Shown: in pieces, positions 38,075 to 50,632 of the stretch
Numbering within the stretch: position 1 is the first letter of the stretch
Layout: every line of letters begins with the position of its first letter
Origin: Osmia lignaria lignaria
Taxonomy: Eukaryota > Arthropoda > Insecta > Hymenoptera > Megachilidae
Length of the DNA: 64,000 nucleotides
Assembly: GCF_051020975.1 (NCBI RefSeq)
Contig: NW_027478167.1
Span: 7,874,001 to 7,938,000, forward strand
Direction of reading: 5' to 3'
Program-made: the position numbers and the translations under genes
The notes under the pieces: generated by a model
What the model saw: only the letters and a program-made list of their open reading frames with translations
Database searches by the model: none
Told to the model about the DNA's origin: nothing

Positions 38075-39684
38075 TTGCAGATATATCTCAAGGGAAGGGG
38101 CCTGACGGACATATTTCGAGATATTTCTTCTTCTTGTTGTTCTTCTTCTGCACAGCTAAGCTGGAAGTGGCATTTGCGGCTCGCACTAGTGCAGAGTTAT
38201 CTCAAAGAAAGGGGCCACGGTGTTTCTGTATCTCTATTATGTTGGTGCGGCTTCGGAACTTTTAAATATCTCGATATATGTCGAAAACTACGCTTCTGAT
38301 CAAAAAATATCATAGAACATAAATTGTAGCAAACAGAATTCTCTACAAAAAAGGTCGCTTAACATTTTGCCATAGCTCGCTTCGTTTCCGAGATATTTGC
38401 AGATATATCTCAAGGGAAGGGGCCTGACGGACATATTTCGAGATATTTCTTTTTCTTGTTGTTCTTCTTCTGCACAGCTAAGCTGGAAGTGGCATTTGCG
38501 GCTCGCACTAGTGCAGAGTTATCTCAAAGAAAGGGGCCACGGTGTTTCTGTATCTCTATTATGTTGGTGCGGCTTCGGAACTTTTAAATATCTCGATACA
38601 TCTCGAAAACTACGCTTCTGATCAAAAAATATCATAGAACCTAAATTGTAGGAAACATAATTCTCTACAAAAAAGGTCTCTTAACATTTTGCCATAGCTC
38701 GCTTCGTTTCCGAGATATTTGCAGATATATCTCAAGGGAAGGGGCCTGACGGACATATTTCGAGATATTTCTTCTTCTTGTTGTTCTTCCTCTGCACAGC
38801 TAAGCTGGAAGTGGCATTTGCAGCTCGCAATAGTGCAGAGTTATCTCAAAGAAAGGGGCCACGGTGTTTCTGTATCTCTATTATGTTGGTGCGGCTTCGG
38901 AACTTTTAAATATCTCGATACATCTCGAAAACTACGCTTCTGATCAAAAAATATCATAGAACATAAATTGTAGGAAACATAATTCTCTACAAAAAACGTC
39001 TCTTAACATTTTGCCATAGCTCGCTTCGTTTCCGAGATATTTGCAGATTCAGCTCAAAGGAACTGGCCTGACGGACATATTTCGAGATATTTCTTCTTCT
39101 TGTTGTTCTTCTTCTGCACAGCTAAGCTGGAAGTGGCATTTACAGCTCGCAATAGTGCAGAGTTATCTCAAAGAAAGGGGCCACGGTGTTTCTGTATCTC
39201 TATTATGTTGGTGCGGCTTCGGAACTTTTAAATATCTTGATATATCTCGAGAACTACGCATCTGATCAAAAAATATCATAGAACATAAAAAGTAGGAAAC
39301 TTAATTCTCTACAAAAATGGTCTCTTAACATTTTGCCATAGCTCGCTTCGTTTCCGAGATATTTGCAGATTTATCTCAAGGGAAGGGGCCTGACGGACAT
39401 ATTTCGAGATATTTCTTCTTCTTGTTGTTCTTCCTCTGCACAGCTAAGCTGGAAGTAGCATTTGCAGCTCGCAATAGTGCAGAGTTATCTCAACGAAAGG
39501 GGCCACGGTGTTTCTGTATCTCTATTATGTTGGTGCGGCTTCGGAACTTTTAAATATCTCGATATATCTCGAAAACTACGCTTCTGATCAAAAAATATCA
39601 GAGAACATAAATTGTAGGAAACATAATTCTCTACAAAAAAGGTCTCTTAACATTTTGCCATAGCTCGCTTCGTTTCCGAGATAT
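38075..39684 (+). repeat. Higher-order unit 1 (5 monomers)
   Basis: Monomers in order: TATATGTCGAAAAC (38075), CAAACAGAATTC linker with TTTCTTTTTCTTG (38397), CTCGATACATC (38719), class B start with TTTACAGCTC (39041), and a hybrid (39363) with GAAGTAGCAT in its 5' half and CAACGAAAGG and CAGAGAAC in its 3' half. EcoRI sequence GAATTC marks the second linker of each unit. Confidence 0.88.
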
Positions 39685-40972
39685 TTGCAGATATATCTCA
39701 AGGGAAGGGGCCTGACGGACATATTTCGAGATATTTCTTCTTCTTGTTGTTCTTCTTCTGCACAGCTAAGCTGGAAGTGGCATTTGCGGCTCGCACTAGT
39801 GCAGAGTTATCTCAAAGAAAGGGGCCACGGTGTTTCTGTATCTCTATTATGTTGGTGCGGCTTCGGAACTTTTAAATATCTCGATATATGTCGAAAACTA
39901 CGCTTCTGATCAAAAAATATCATAGAACATAAATTGTAGCAAACAGAATTCTCTACAAAAAAGGTCGCTTAACATTTTGCCATAGCTCGCTTCGTTTCCG
40001 AGATATTTGCAGATATATCTCAAGGGAAGGGGCCTGACGGACATATTTCGAGATATTTCTTTTTCTTGTTGTTCTTCTTCTGCACAGCTAAGCTGGAAGT
40101 GGCATTTGCGGCTCGCACTAGTGCAGAGTTATCTCAAAGAAAGGGGCCACGGTGTTTCTGTATCTCTATTATGTTGGTGCGGCTTCGGAACTTTTAAATA
40201 TCTCGATACATCTCGAAAACTACGCTTCTGATCAAAAAATATCATAGAACCTAAATTGTAGGAAACATAATTCTCTACAAAAAAGGTCTCTTAACATTTT
40301 GCCATAGCTCGCTTCGTTTCCGAGATATTTGCAGATATATCTCAAGGGAAGGGGCCTGACGGACATATTTCGAGATATTTCTTCTTCTTGTTGTTCTTCC
40401 TCTGCACAGCTAAGCTGGAAGTGGCATTTGCAGCTCGCAATAGTGCAGAGTTATCTCAAAGAAAGGGGCCACGGTGTTTCTGTATCTCTATTATGTTGGT
40501 GCGGCTTCGGAACTTTTAAATATCTCGATACATCTCGAAAACTACGCTTCTGATCAAAAAATATCATAGAACATAAATTGTAGGAAACATAATTCTCTAC
40601 AAAAAACGTCTCTTAACATTTTGCCATAGCTCGCTTCGTTTCCGAGATATTTGCAGATTCAGCTCAAAGGAACTGGCCTGACGGACATATTTCGAGATAT
40701 TTCTTCTTCTTGTTGTTCTTCTTCTGCACAGCTAAGCTGGAAGTGGCATTTACAGCTCGCAATAGTGCAGAGTTATCTCAAAGAAAGGGGCCACGGTGTT
40801 TCTGTATCTCTATTATGTTGGTGCGGCTTCGGAACTTTTAAATATCTCGATATATCTCGAAAACTACGCTTCTGATCAAAAAATATCAGAGAACATAAAT
40901 TGTAGGAAACATAATTCTCTACAAAAAAGGTCTCTTAACATTTTGCCATAGCTCGCTTCGTTTCCGAGATAT
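39685..40972 (+). repeat. Higher-order unit 2 (4 monomers)
   Basis: Same first three monomers as unit 1. The fourth (40651) begins like 39041 but ends like 39363 (CTCGAAAAC, CAGAGAACATAAATTG), as if one monomer had been removed by recombination between neighbours. Confidence 0.87.
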
Positions 40973-42582
40973 TTGCAGATATATCTCAAGGGAAGGGGCC
41001 TGACGGACATATTTCGAGATATTTCTTCTTCTTGTTGTTCTTCTTCTGCACAGCTAAGCTGGAAGTGGCATTTGCGGCTCGCACTAGTGCAGAGTTATCT
41101 CAAAGAAAGGGGCCACGGTGTTTCTGTATCTCTATTATGTTGGTGCGGCTTCGGAACTTTTAAATATCTCGATATATGTCGAAAACTACGCTTCTGATCA
41201 AAAAATATCATAGAACATAAATTGTAGCAAACAGAATTCTCTACAAAAAAGGTCGCTTAACATTTTGCCATAGCTCGCTTCGTTTCCGAGATATTTGCAG
41301 ATATATCTCAAGGGAAGGGGCCTGACGGACATATTTCGAGATATTTCTTTTTCTTGTTGTTCTTCTTCTGCACAGCTAAGCTGGAAGTGGCATTTGCGGC
41401 TCGCACTAGTGCAGAGTTATCTCAAAGAAAGGGGCCACGGTGTTTCTGTATCTCTATTATGTTGGTGCGGCTTCGGAACTTTTAAATATCTCGATACATC
41501 TCGAAAACTACGCTTCTGATCAAAAAATATCATAGAACCGAAATTGTAGGAAACATAATTCTCTACAAAAAAGGTCTCTTAACATTTTGCCATAGCTCGC
41601 TTCGTTTCCGAGATATTTGCAGATATATCTCAAGGGAAGGGGCCTGACGGACATATTTCGAGATATTTCTTCTTCTTGTTGTTCTTCCTCTGCACAGCTA
41701 AGCTGGAAGTGGCATTTGCAGCTCGCAATAGTGCAGAGTTATCTCAAAGAAAGGGGCCACGGTGTTTCTGTATCTCTATTATGTTGGTGCGGCTTCGGAA
41801 CTTTTAAATATCTCGATACATCTCGAAAACTACGCTTCTGATCAAAAAATATCATAGAACATAAATTGTAGGAAACATAATTCTCTACAAAAAACGTCTC
41901 TTAACATTTTGCCATAGCTCGCTTCGTTTCCGAGATATTTGCAGATTCAGCTCAAAGGAACTGGCCTGACGGACATATTTCGAGATATTTCTTCTTCTTG
42001 TTGTTCTTCTTCTGCACAGCTAAGCTGGAAGTGGCATTTACAGCTCGCAATAGTGCAGAGTTATCTCAAAGAAAGGGGCCACGGTGTTTCTGTATCTCTA
42101 TTATGTTGGTGCGGCTTCGGAACTTTTAAATATCTTGATATATCTCGAGAACTACGCATCTGATCAAAAAATATCATAGAACATAAAAAGTAGGAAACTT
42201 AATTCTCTACAAAAATGGTCTCTTAACATTTTGCCATAGCTCGCTTCGTTTCCGAGATATTTGCAGATTTATCTCAAGGGAAGGGGCCTGACGGACATAT
42301 TTCGAGATATTTCTTCTTCTTGTTGTTCTTCCTCTGCACAGCTAAGCTGGAAGTAGCATTTGCAGCTCGCAATAGTGCAGAGTTATCTCAAAGAAAGGGG
42401 CCACGGTGTTTCTGTATCTCTATTATGTTGGTGCGGCTTCGGAACTTTTAAATATCTTGATATATCTCGAGAACTACGCATCTGATCAAAAAATATCATA
42501 GAACATAAAAAGTAGGAAACTTAATTCTCTACAAAAAAGGTCTCTTAACATTTTGCCATAGCTCGCTTCGTTTCCGAGATAT
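40973..42582 (+). repeat. Higher-order unit 3 (5 monomers)
   Basis: Same first four types as unit 1. The fifth (42261) has AAAATGG and GAAGTAGCAT but a class B 3' half, unlike the hybrid 39363. A private CGAAATTG change is seen at about 41539. The next monomer starts the 42583 block. Confidence 0.87.
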
Positions 42583-43870
42583 TTGCAGATATATCTCAAG
42601 GGAAGGGGCCTGACGGACATATTTCGAGATATTTCTTCTTCTTCTTGTTCTTCTTCTGCGCAGCTAAGCTGGAAGTGGCATTTGCGGCTCGCACTAGTGC
42701 AGAGTTATCTCAAAGAAAGGGGCCACGGTGTTTCTGTATCTCTATTATGTTGGTGCGGCTTCGGAACTTTTAAATATCTCGATATATCTCGAAAACTACG
42801 CTTCTGATCAAAAAATATCATAGAACGTAAATTGTAGGAAACATAATTCTCTACAAAAAAGGTCTCTTAACATATTGCCATAGCTCGCTTCGTTTCCGAG
42901 ATATTTGCAGATATATCTCAAGGGAAGGGGCCTGACGGACATATTTCGAGATATTTCTTCTTCTTGTTGTTCTTCTTCTGCACAGCTAAGCTGGAAGTGG
43001 CATTTACAGCTCGCAATAGTGCAGAGTTATCTCAAAGAAAGGGGCCACGGTGTTTCTGTATCTCTATTATGTTGGTGCGGCTTCGGAACTTTTAAATATC
43101 TCGATATATCTCGAAAACTACGCTTCTGATCAAAAAATGTCATAGAACATAAATTGTAGGAAACATAATTCTCTACAAAAAACGTCTCTTAACATTTTGC
43201 CATAGCTCGCTTCGTTTCCGAGATATTTGCAGATTCAGCTCAAAGGAACTGGCCTGACGGACATATTTCGAGATATTTCTTCTTCTTGTTGTTCTTCCTC
43301 TGCACAGCTAAGCTGGAAGTGGCATTTGCAGCTCGCAATAGTGCAGAGTTATCTCAAAGAAAGGGGCCACGGTGTTTCTGTATCTCTATTAAGTTGGTGC
43401 GGCTTCGGAACTTTTAAATATCTTGATATATCTCAAGAACTACGCATCTGATCAAAAAATATCATAGAACATAAAAAGTAGGAAACTTAATTCTCTACAA
43501 AAAAGGTCTCTTAACATTTTGCCATAGCTCGCTTCGTTTCCGAGATATTTGCAGATTCAGCTCAAAGGAACTGGCCTGACGGACATATTTCGAGATATTT
43601 CTTCTTCTTGTTGTTCTTCCTCTGCACAGCTAAGCTGGAAGTGGCATTTGCAGCTCGCAATAGTGCAGAGTTATCTCAAAGAAAGGGGCCACGGTGTTTC
43701 TGTACCTCTATTATGTTGGTGCAACTTCGGAGCTTTTAAATATCTTGATATATCTCGAGAACTACGCATCTGATCAAAAAATATCATAGAACATAAAAAG
43801 TAGGAAACTTAATTCTCTACAAAAAAGGTCTCTTAAGATTTTCCCATAGCTGGCATCGTTTCCGAGATAT
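42583..43870 (+). repeat. Four-monomer block, copy 2
   Basis: Second copy of 32601-33888 (offset 9982 bp) with all its markers. Private changes include TGCGCAGC near 42659 and CATATTGCC near 42871. Confidence 0.88.
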
Positions 43871-45802
43871 TTGCAGATTTAGCTCAAGGGAAGGGGCCTG
43901 ACGGACATATTCCGAGATATTTCTTCTTCTTGTTGTTCCCCTTCTGCACAGCTAAGCTGGAAGTGGCATTTGCAGCTCGCAATAGTGCAGAGTTATCTCA
44001 AAGAAAGGGGCCACGGTGTTTCTGTATCTCTATTATGTTGGTGCGGCTTCGGATCTTTTAAATATCTCGATATATCTCGAAAACTACGCTTCTGATCAAA
44101 AAATATCATAGAACATAAATTGTAGAAAACTTAATTCTCTACAAAAAAGGTCTCTTAACATTTTGCCATAGCTCTCTTCGTTTCCGAGATATTTCCAGAT
44201 TTATCTCAAGGGAAGGGGCCTGACGGACATATTTCGAGATATTTCTTCTTCTTGTTGTTCTTCTTCTGCACAGCTAAGCTGGAAGTGGCATTTGCGGCTC
44301 GCACTAGTGCAGAGTTATCTCAAAGAAAGGGGCCACGGTGTTTCTGTATCTCTATTATGTTGGTGCGGCTTCGGAACTTTTAAATATCTCGATATATCTC
44401 GAAAACTACGCTTCTGATCAAAAAATATCATAGAACATAAATTGTAGGAAACATAATTCTCTACAAAAAAGGTCTCTTAACATTTTGCCATAGCTCGCTT
44501 CGTTTCCGAGATATTTGCAGATATATCTCAAGGGCAGGGGCCTGACGGACATATTTCGAGATATTTCTTCTTCTTGTTGTTCTTCTTCTGCACAGCTAAG
44601 CTGGAAGTGGCATTTACAGCTCGCAATAGTGCAGAGTTATCTCAAAGAAAGGGGCCACGGTGTTTCTGTATCTCTATTATGTTGGTGCGGCTTCGGAACT
44701 TTTAAATATCTTGATATATCTCGAGAACTACGCATCTGATCAAAAAATATCATAGAACATAAAAAGTAGGAAACTTAATTCTCTACAAAAAAGGTCTCTT
44801 AACATTTTGCCATAGCTCTCTTCGTTTCCGAGATATTTGCAGATTTATCTCAAGGGAAGGGGCCTGACGGACATATTTCGAGATACTTCTTCTTCTTGTT
44901 GTTCTTCTTCTGCACAGCTAAGCTGGAAGTGGCATTTGCAGCTCGCAATAGTGCAGAGTTATCTCAAAGAAAGGGGCCACGGTGTTTCTGTATCTCTATT
45001 ATGTTGGTGCGGCTTCGGAACTTTTAAGTATCTCGATATATCTCGAAAACTACGCTTCTGATCAAAAAATATCATAGAACATAAATTGTAGGAAACATAA
45101 TTCTCTACAAAAAACGTCTCTTAACATTTTGCCATAGTTCGCTTCGTTTCCGAGATATTTGCAGATTCAGCTCAAAGGAACTGGCCTGACGGACATATTT
45201 CGAGATATTTCTTCTTCTTGTTGTTCTTCCTCTGCACAGCTAAGCTGGAAGTGGCATTTGCAGCTCGCAATAGTGCAGAGTTATCTCAAAGAAAGGGGCC
45301 ACGGTGTTTCTGTATCTCTATTATGTTGGTGCGGCTTCGGAACTTTTAAATATCTCGATATATCTCGAAAACTACGCTTCTGATCAAAAAATATCATAGA
45401 ACATAAATTGTAGGAAACATAATTTTCTACAAAAAAGGTCTCTTAACATTTTGCCGTAGCTCGCTTCGTTTCCGAGATATTTGCAGATTTATCTCAAGGG
45501 AAGGGGCCTGACGGACATATTTCGAAATATTTCTTATTCTTGTTGTTCTTCTTCTGCACAGCTAAGCTGGAAGTGGCATTTGCAGCTCGCTATAGTGCAG
45601 AGTTATCTCAAAGAAAGGGGCCACGGTGTTTCTGTACCTCTATTATGTTGGTGCAGCTTCGGAGCTTTTAAATATCTTGATATATCTCGAGAACTACACA
45701 TCTGATCAAAAAATATCATAGAACATATACGGTAGGAAACTTAATTCTCTACAAAAAAGGTCTTTTAACGTTTTGCAATAGCTCGCTTCGTTTCCGAGAT
45801 AT
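43871..45802 (+). repeat. Split class D monomer with five-monomer insertion
   Basis: The 5' half of 43871 is class D, matching 33889. After the pyrimidine tract it changes to a body ending in CTCGAAAAC. The matching 3' half (GCTATAGTGC, GCAGCTTCGGAGC, ACATATACGG) appears in 45481-45802. So 1610 bp, exactly five monomers, was inserted in register inside one monomer. Monomers 44837-45480 and the 5' half of 45481 (TTCGAAATATTTCTTATTC) resemble 60937-61805, offset 16100 bp (50 monomers). 44193 (ATTTCCAG) and 44515 (AGGGCAGGGG) resemble 47413 and 47735. Confidence 0.85.
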
Positions 45803-47090
45803 TTGCAGATTTATCTCAAGGGAAGGGTCCTGACGGACATATTTCGAGATATTTCATCTTCTTGTTGTTCTTCTTCTGCACAGCTAAGCTGGAAGTGGCA
45901 TTTGCAGCTCGCAATAGTGCAGAGTTATCTCAAAGAAAGGGGCCACGGTGTTTCTGTATCTCTATTATGTTGGTGCGGCTTCGGAACTTTTAAATATCTT
46001 GATATATCTCGAGAACTACGCCTCTGATCGAAAAATATCATAGAACATAAAAAGTAGGAAACTTAATTCTCTACAAAAAAGGTCTCTTATCATTTTCCCA
46101 TAGCTGGCATCGTTTCCGAGATATTTGCAGATTTAGCTCAAGGGAAGGGGCCTGACGGACATATTCCGAGATATTTCTTCTTCTTGTTGTTCCCCTTCTG
46201 CACAGCTAAGCTGGAAGTGGCATTCGCAGCTCGCAATAGTGCAGAGCTATCTCAAAGAAAGGGGCCACGGTGTTTCTGTACCTCTATTATGTTGGTGCAG
46301 CTTCGGAGCTTTTAAATATCTTGATGTATCTCGAGAACTACGCATCTGATCAAAAAATATCATAGAACATAAAAAGTAGGAAACTTAATTCTCTACAAAA
46401 AAGGTCTCTTAACATTTTCCCATAGCTGGCATCGTTTCCGAGATATTTGCAGATTTAGCTCAAGGGAAGGGGCCTGACGGACATATTCCGAGATATTTCT
46501 TCTTCTTGTTGTTCCTCTTCTGCACAGCTAAGCTGGAAGTGGCATTTGCAGGTCGCAATAGTGCAGAGTTATCTCAAAGAAAGGGGCCACGGTGTTTCTG
46601 TATCTCTATTATGTTGGTGCGGCTTCGGAACTTTTAAATATCTCGATATATCTCGAAAACTACGCTTCTGATCAAAAAATATCATAGAACATAAAAAGTA
46701 GGAAACTTAATTCTCTACAAATAAGGTCTCTTAACATTTTGCGATAGCTCGCTTGGTTTCCGAGATATTTGCAGATTTATCTCAAGGGAAGGGGCCTGAC
46801 GGACATATTTCGAAATATTTCTTCTTCTTGTTGTTCTTCTTCTGCACAGCTAAGCTGGAAGTGGCATTTGCAGCTCGCAATAGTGCAGAGTTACCTCAAA
46901 GAAAGGGGCCACGGTGTTTCTGTATCTCTATTATGTTGGTGCGGCTTCGGAACTTTTAAATATCTTGATATATCTCGAGAACTACGCATCTGATCAAAAA
47001 ATATCATAGAACATAAAAAGTAGGAAACTTAATTCTATACAAAAAAGGTATCTTAACATTTTGCCATAGCTCGCTTCGTTTCCGAGATAT
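45803..47090 (+). repeat. Four-monomer block, copy 2
   Basis: Second copy of 34211-35498, offset 11592 bp, including the two class D monomers (46125, 46447). It is almost identical by eye. The block stops at 47090, where a class A monomer follows instead of the 35499 type. Confidence 0.9.
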
Positions 47091-50000
47091 TTGCAGATTT
47101 ATCTCAAGGGAAGGGGCCTGACGGACATATTTCGAGATATTTCTTCTTCTTGTTGTTCTTCTTCTGCACAGCTAAGCTGGAAGCGGCATTTGCGGCTCGC
47201 ACTAGTGCAGAGTTATCTCAAAGAAAGGGGCCACGGTGTTTCTGTATCTCTATTATGTTGGTGCGGCTTCGGAACTTTTAAATATCTTGATATATCTCGA
47301 GAACTACGCATCCGATCAAAAAATATCATAGAACATAAAAAGTAGGAAACTTAATTCTCTACAAAAAAGGTCACTAAACATTTTGCCATAGCTCTCTTCG
47401 TTTCCGAGATATTTCCAGATTTATCTCAAGGGAAGGGGCCTGACGGACATATTTCGAGATATTTCTTCTTCTTGTTGTTCTTCTTCTGCACAGCTAAGCT
47501 GGAAGTGGCATTTGCGGCTCGCACTAGTGCAGAGTTATCTCACAGAAAGGGGCCACGGTGTTTCTGTATCTCTATTATGTTGGTGCGGCTTCGGAACTTT
47601 TAAATATCTCGATATATCTCGAAAACTACGCTTCTGATCAAAAAATATCATAGAACATAAATTGTAGGAAACATAATTCTCTACAAAAAAGGTCTCTTAA
47701 CATTTTGCCATAGCTCGCTTCGTTTCCGAGATATTTGCAGATATATCTCAAGGGCAGGGGCCTGACGGACATATTTCGAGATATTTCTTCTTCTTGTTGT
47801 TCTTCTTCTGCACAGCTAAGCTGGAAGTGGCATTTACAGCTCGCAATAGTGCAGAGTTATCTCAAAGAAAGGGGCCACGGTGTTTCTGTATCTCTATTAT
47901 GTTGGTGCGGCTTCGGAACTTTTAAATATCTTGATATATCTCGAGAACTACGCATCTGATCAAAAAATATCATAGAACATAAAAAGTAGGAAACTTAATT
48001 CTCTACAAAAAAGGTCTCTTAACATTTTGCCATAGCTCTCTTCGTTTCCGAGATATTTGCAGATTTATCTCAAAGGAACTGGCCTGACGGACATATTTCG
48101 AGATATTTCTTCTTCTTGTTGTTCTTCCTCTGCACAGCTAAGCTGGAAGTGGCATTTGCAGCTCGCAATAGTGCAGAATTATCTCAAAGAAAGGGGCCAC
48201 GGTGTTTCTGTATCTCTATTATGTTGGTGCGGCTTCGGAACTTTTAAATATCTCGATATATCTCGAAAACTACGCTTCTGATCAAAAAATATCATAGAAC
48301 ATAAATTGTAGCAAACATAATTCTCTACAAAAAAGGTCTCTTAACATTTTGCCATAGCTCGCTTCGTTTCCGAGATATTTGCAGATATATCTCAAGGGAA
48401 GGGGCCTAACGGGCATATTTCGAGATATTTCTTCTTCTTGTTGTTCTTGTTCTGCACAGCTAAGCTGGAAGTGGCATTTACAGCTCGCAATAGTGCAGAG
48501 GTATCTCAAAGAAAGAGGCCACGGTGTTTCTGTATCTCTATTATGTTGGTGCGGCTTCGGAACTTTTAAATATCTTGATATATCTCGAGAACTACGCATC
48601 CGATCAAAAAATATCATAGAACATGAAAAGTAGGAAACTTAATTCTCTACAAAAAAGGTCTCTTAACATTTTGCCATAGCTCTCTTCGTTTCCGAGATAT
48701 TTGCAGATATATCTCAAGGGAAGGGGCCTGACGGACATATTTCGAGATATTTCTTCTTCTTGTTGTTCTTCTTCTGCACAGCTAAGCTGGAAGTGGCATT
48801 TGCGGCTCGCACTAGTGCAGAGTTATCTCAAAGAAAGGGGCCACGGTGTTTCTGTATCTCTATTATGTTGGTGCGTCTTCGGAACTTTTAAATATCTCGA
48901 TATATCTCGAAAACTACGCTTCTGATCAAAAAATATCATAGAACATAAATTGTAGGAAACATAATTCTCTACAAAAAACGTCTCTTAACATTTTGCCATA
49001 GCTCGTTTCGTTTCCGAGATATTTGCAGATTCAGCTCAAAGGAACTGGCCTGACGGACATATTTCGAGATATTTCTTCTTCTTGTTGTTCTTCCTCTGCG
49101 CAGCTAAGCTGGAACTGGCATTTGCAGCTCGCAATAGTGCAGAGTTATCTCAAAGAAAGGGGCCACGGTGTTTCTGTATCTCTATTATGTTGGTGCGGCT
49201 TCGGAACTTTTAAATATCTTGATATATCTCGAGAACTACGCATCTGATCAAAAAATATCATAGAACATAAAAAGTAGGAAACTTAATTCTCTACAAAAAA
49301 GGTCTCTTAACATTTTGCCATAGCTCGCTTCGTTTCCGAGATATTTGCAGATTTATCTCAAGGGAAGTGGCCTGACGGACATATTTCGAGATATTTCTTC
49401 TTCTTGTTGTTCTTCTTCTGCACAGCTAAGCTGGAAGTGGCATTTACAGCTCGCAATAGTGCAGAGTTATCTCAAAGAAAGGGGCCACGGTGTTTCCGTA
49501 TCTCTATTACGTTGGTGCGGCTTCGGAACTTTTAAATATCTTGATATATCTCGAGAACTACGCATCTGATCAAAAAATATCATAGAACATGAAAAGTAGG
49601 AAACATAATTCTCTACAAAAAAGGTCTCTTAACATTTTGCCGTAGCTCTCTTCGTTTCCGAGATATTTGCGGATATATCTCAAGGGAAGGGGCCTGACGG
49701 ACATATTTCGAGATATTTCTTCTTCTTGTTGTTCTTCTTCTGCACAGCTAAGCTGGAAGTGGCATTTGCAGCTCGCAATAGTGCAGAGTTATCTCAAAGA
49801 AAGGGGCCACGGTGTTTCTGTATCTCTATTATGTTGGTGCGTCTGCGGAACTTTTAAATATCTCGATATATCTCGAAAACTACGCTTCTGATCAAAAAAT
49901 ATCATAGAACATAAATTGTAGGAAACATAATTCTCTACAAAAAACGTCTCTTAACATTTTGCCATAGCTCGTTTCGTTTCCGAGATATTTGCAGATTCAG

Positions 50001-50632
50001 CTCAAAGGAACTGGCCTGACGGACATATTTCGAGATATTTCTTCTTCTTGTTGTTCTTCCTCTGCACAGCTAAGCTGGAAGTGGCATTTGCAGCTCGCAA
50101 TAGTGCAGAGTTTTCTCAAAGAAAGGGGCCACGGTGTTTCTGTATCTCTATTATGTTGGTGCGGCTTCGGAACTTTTAAGTATCTCGATATATCTCGAAA
50201 ACTACGCTTCTGATCAAAAAATATCATAGAACATAAATTGTAGGAAACATAATTCTCTACAAAAAACGTCTCTTAACATTTTGCCATAGCTCGCTTCGTT
50301 TCCGAGATATTTGCAGATTCAGCTCAAAGGAACTGGCCTGACGGACATATTTCGAGATATTTCTTCTTCTTGTTGTTCTTCCTCTACACAGCTAAGCTGG
50401 AAGTGGCATTTGCAGCTCGCAATAGTGCAGAGTTATCTCAAAGAAAGGGGCCACGGTGTTTCTGTATCTCTATTATGTTGGTGGGGCTTCGGAACTTTTA
50501 AATATCTTGATATATCTCGAGAACTACGCATCTGATCAAAAAATATCATAGAACATAAAAAGTAGGAAACTTAATTCTCTACAAAAAAGGTCGCTTAACA
50601 TTTTGCCATAGCTCGCTTCGTTTCCGAGATAT
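47091..50632 (+). repeat. Region 5: mixed monomers
   Basis: Eleven monomers. 47413 (ATTTCCAG) and 47735 (AGGGCAGGGG) repeat 44193 and 44515, ten monomers away; 48057 is a hybrid (TTTATCTCAAAGGAACTGG). 48701 has GTGCGTCTTCGG. 49345 has TTCCGTATCTC with ATTACG. 49667 has GCGGATATATC and GCGTCTGCGG. 49989 has GAGTTTTCTC. 50311 has GGTGGGGCTTCGG. The last four types return near the right edge. Confidence 0.82.
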
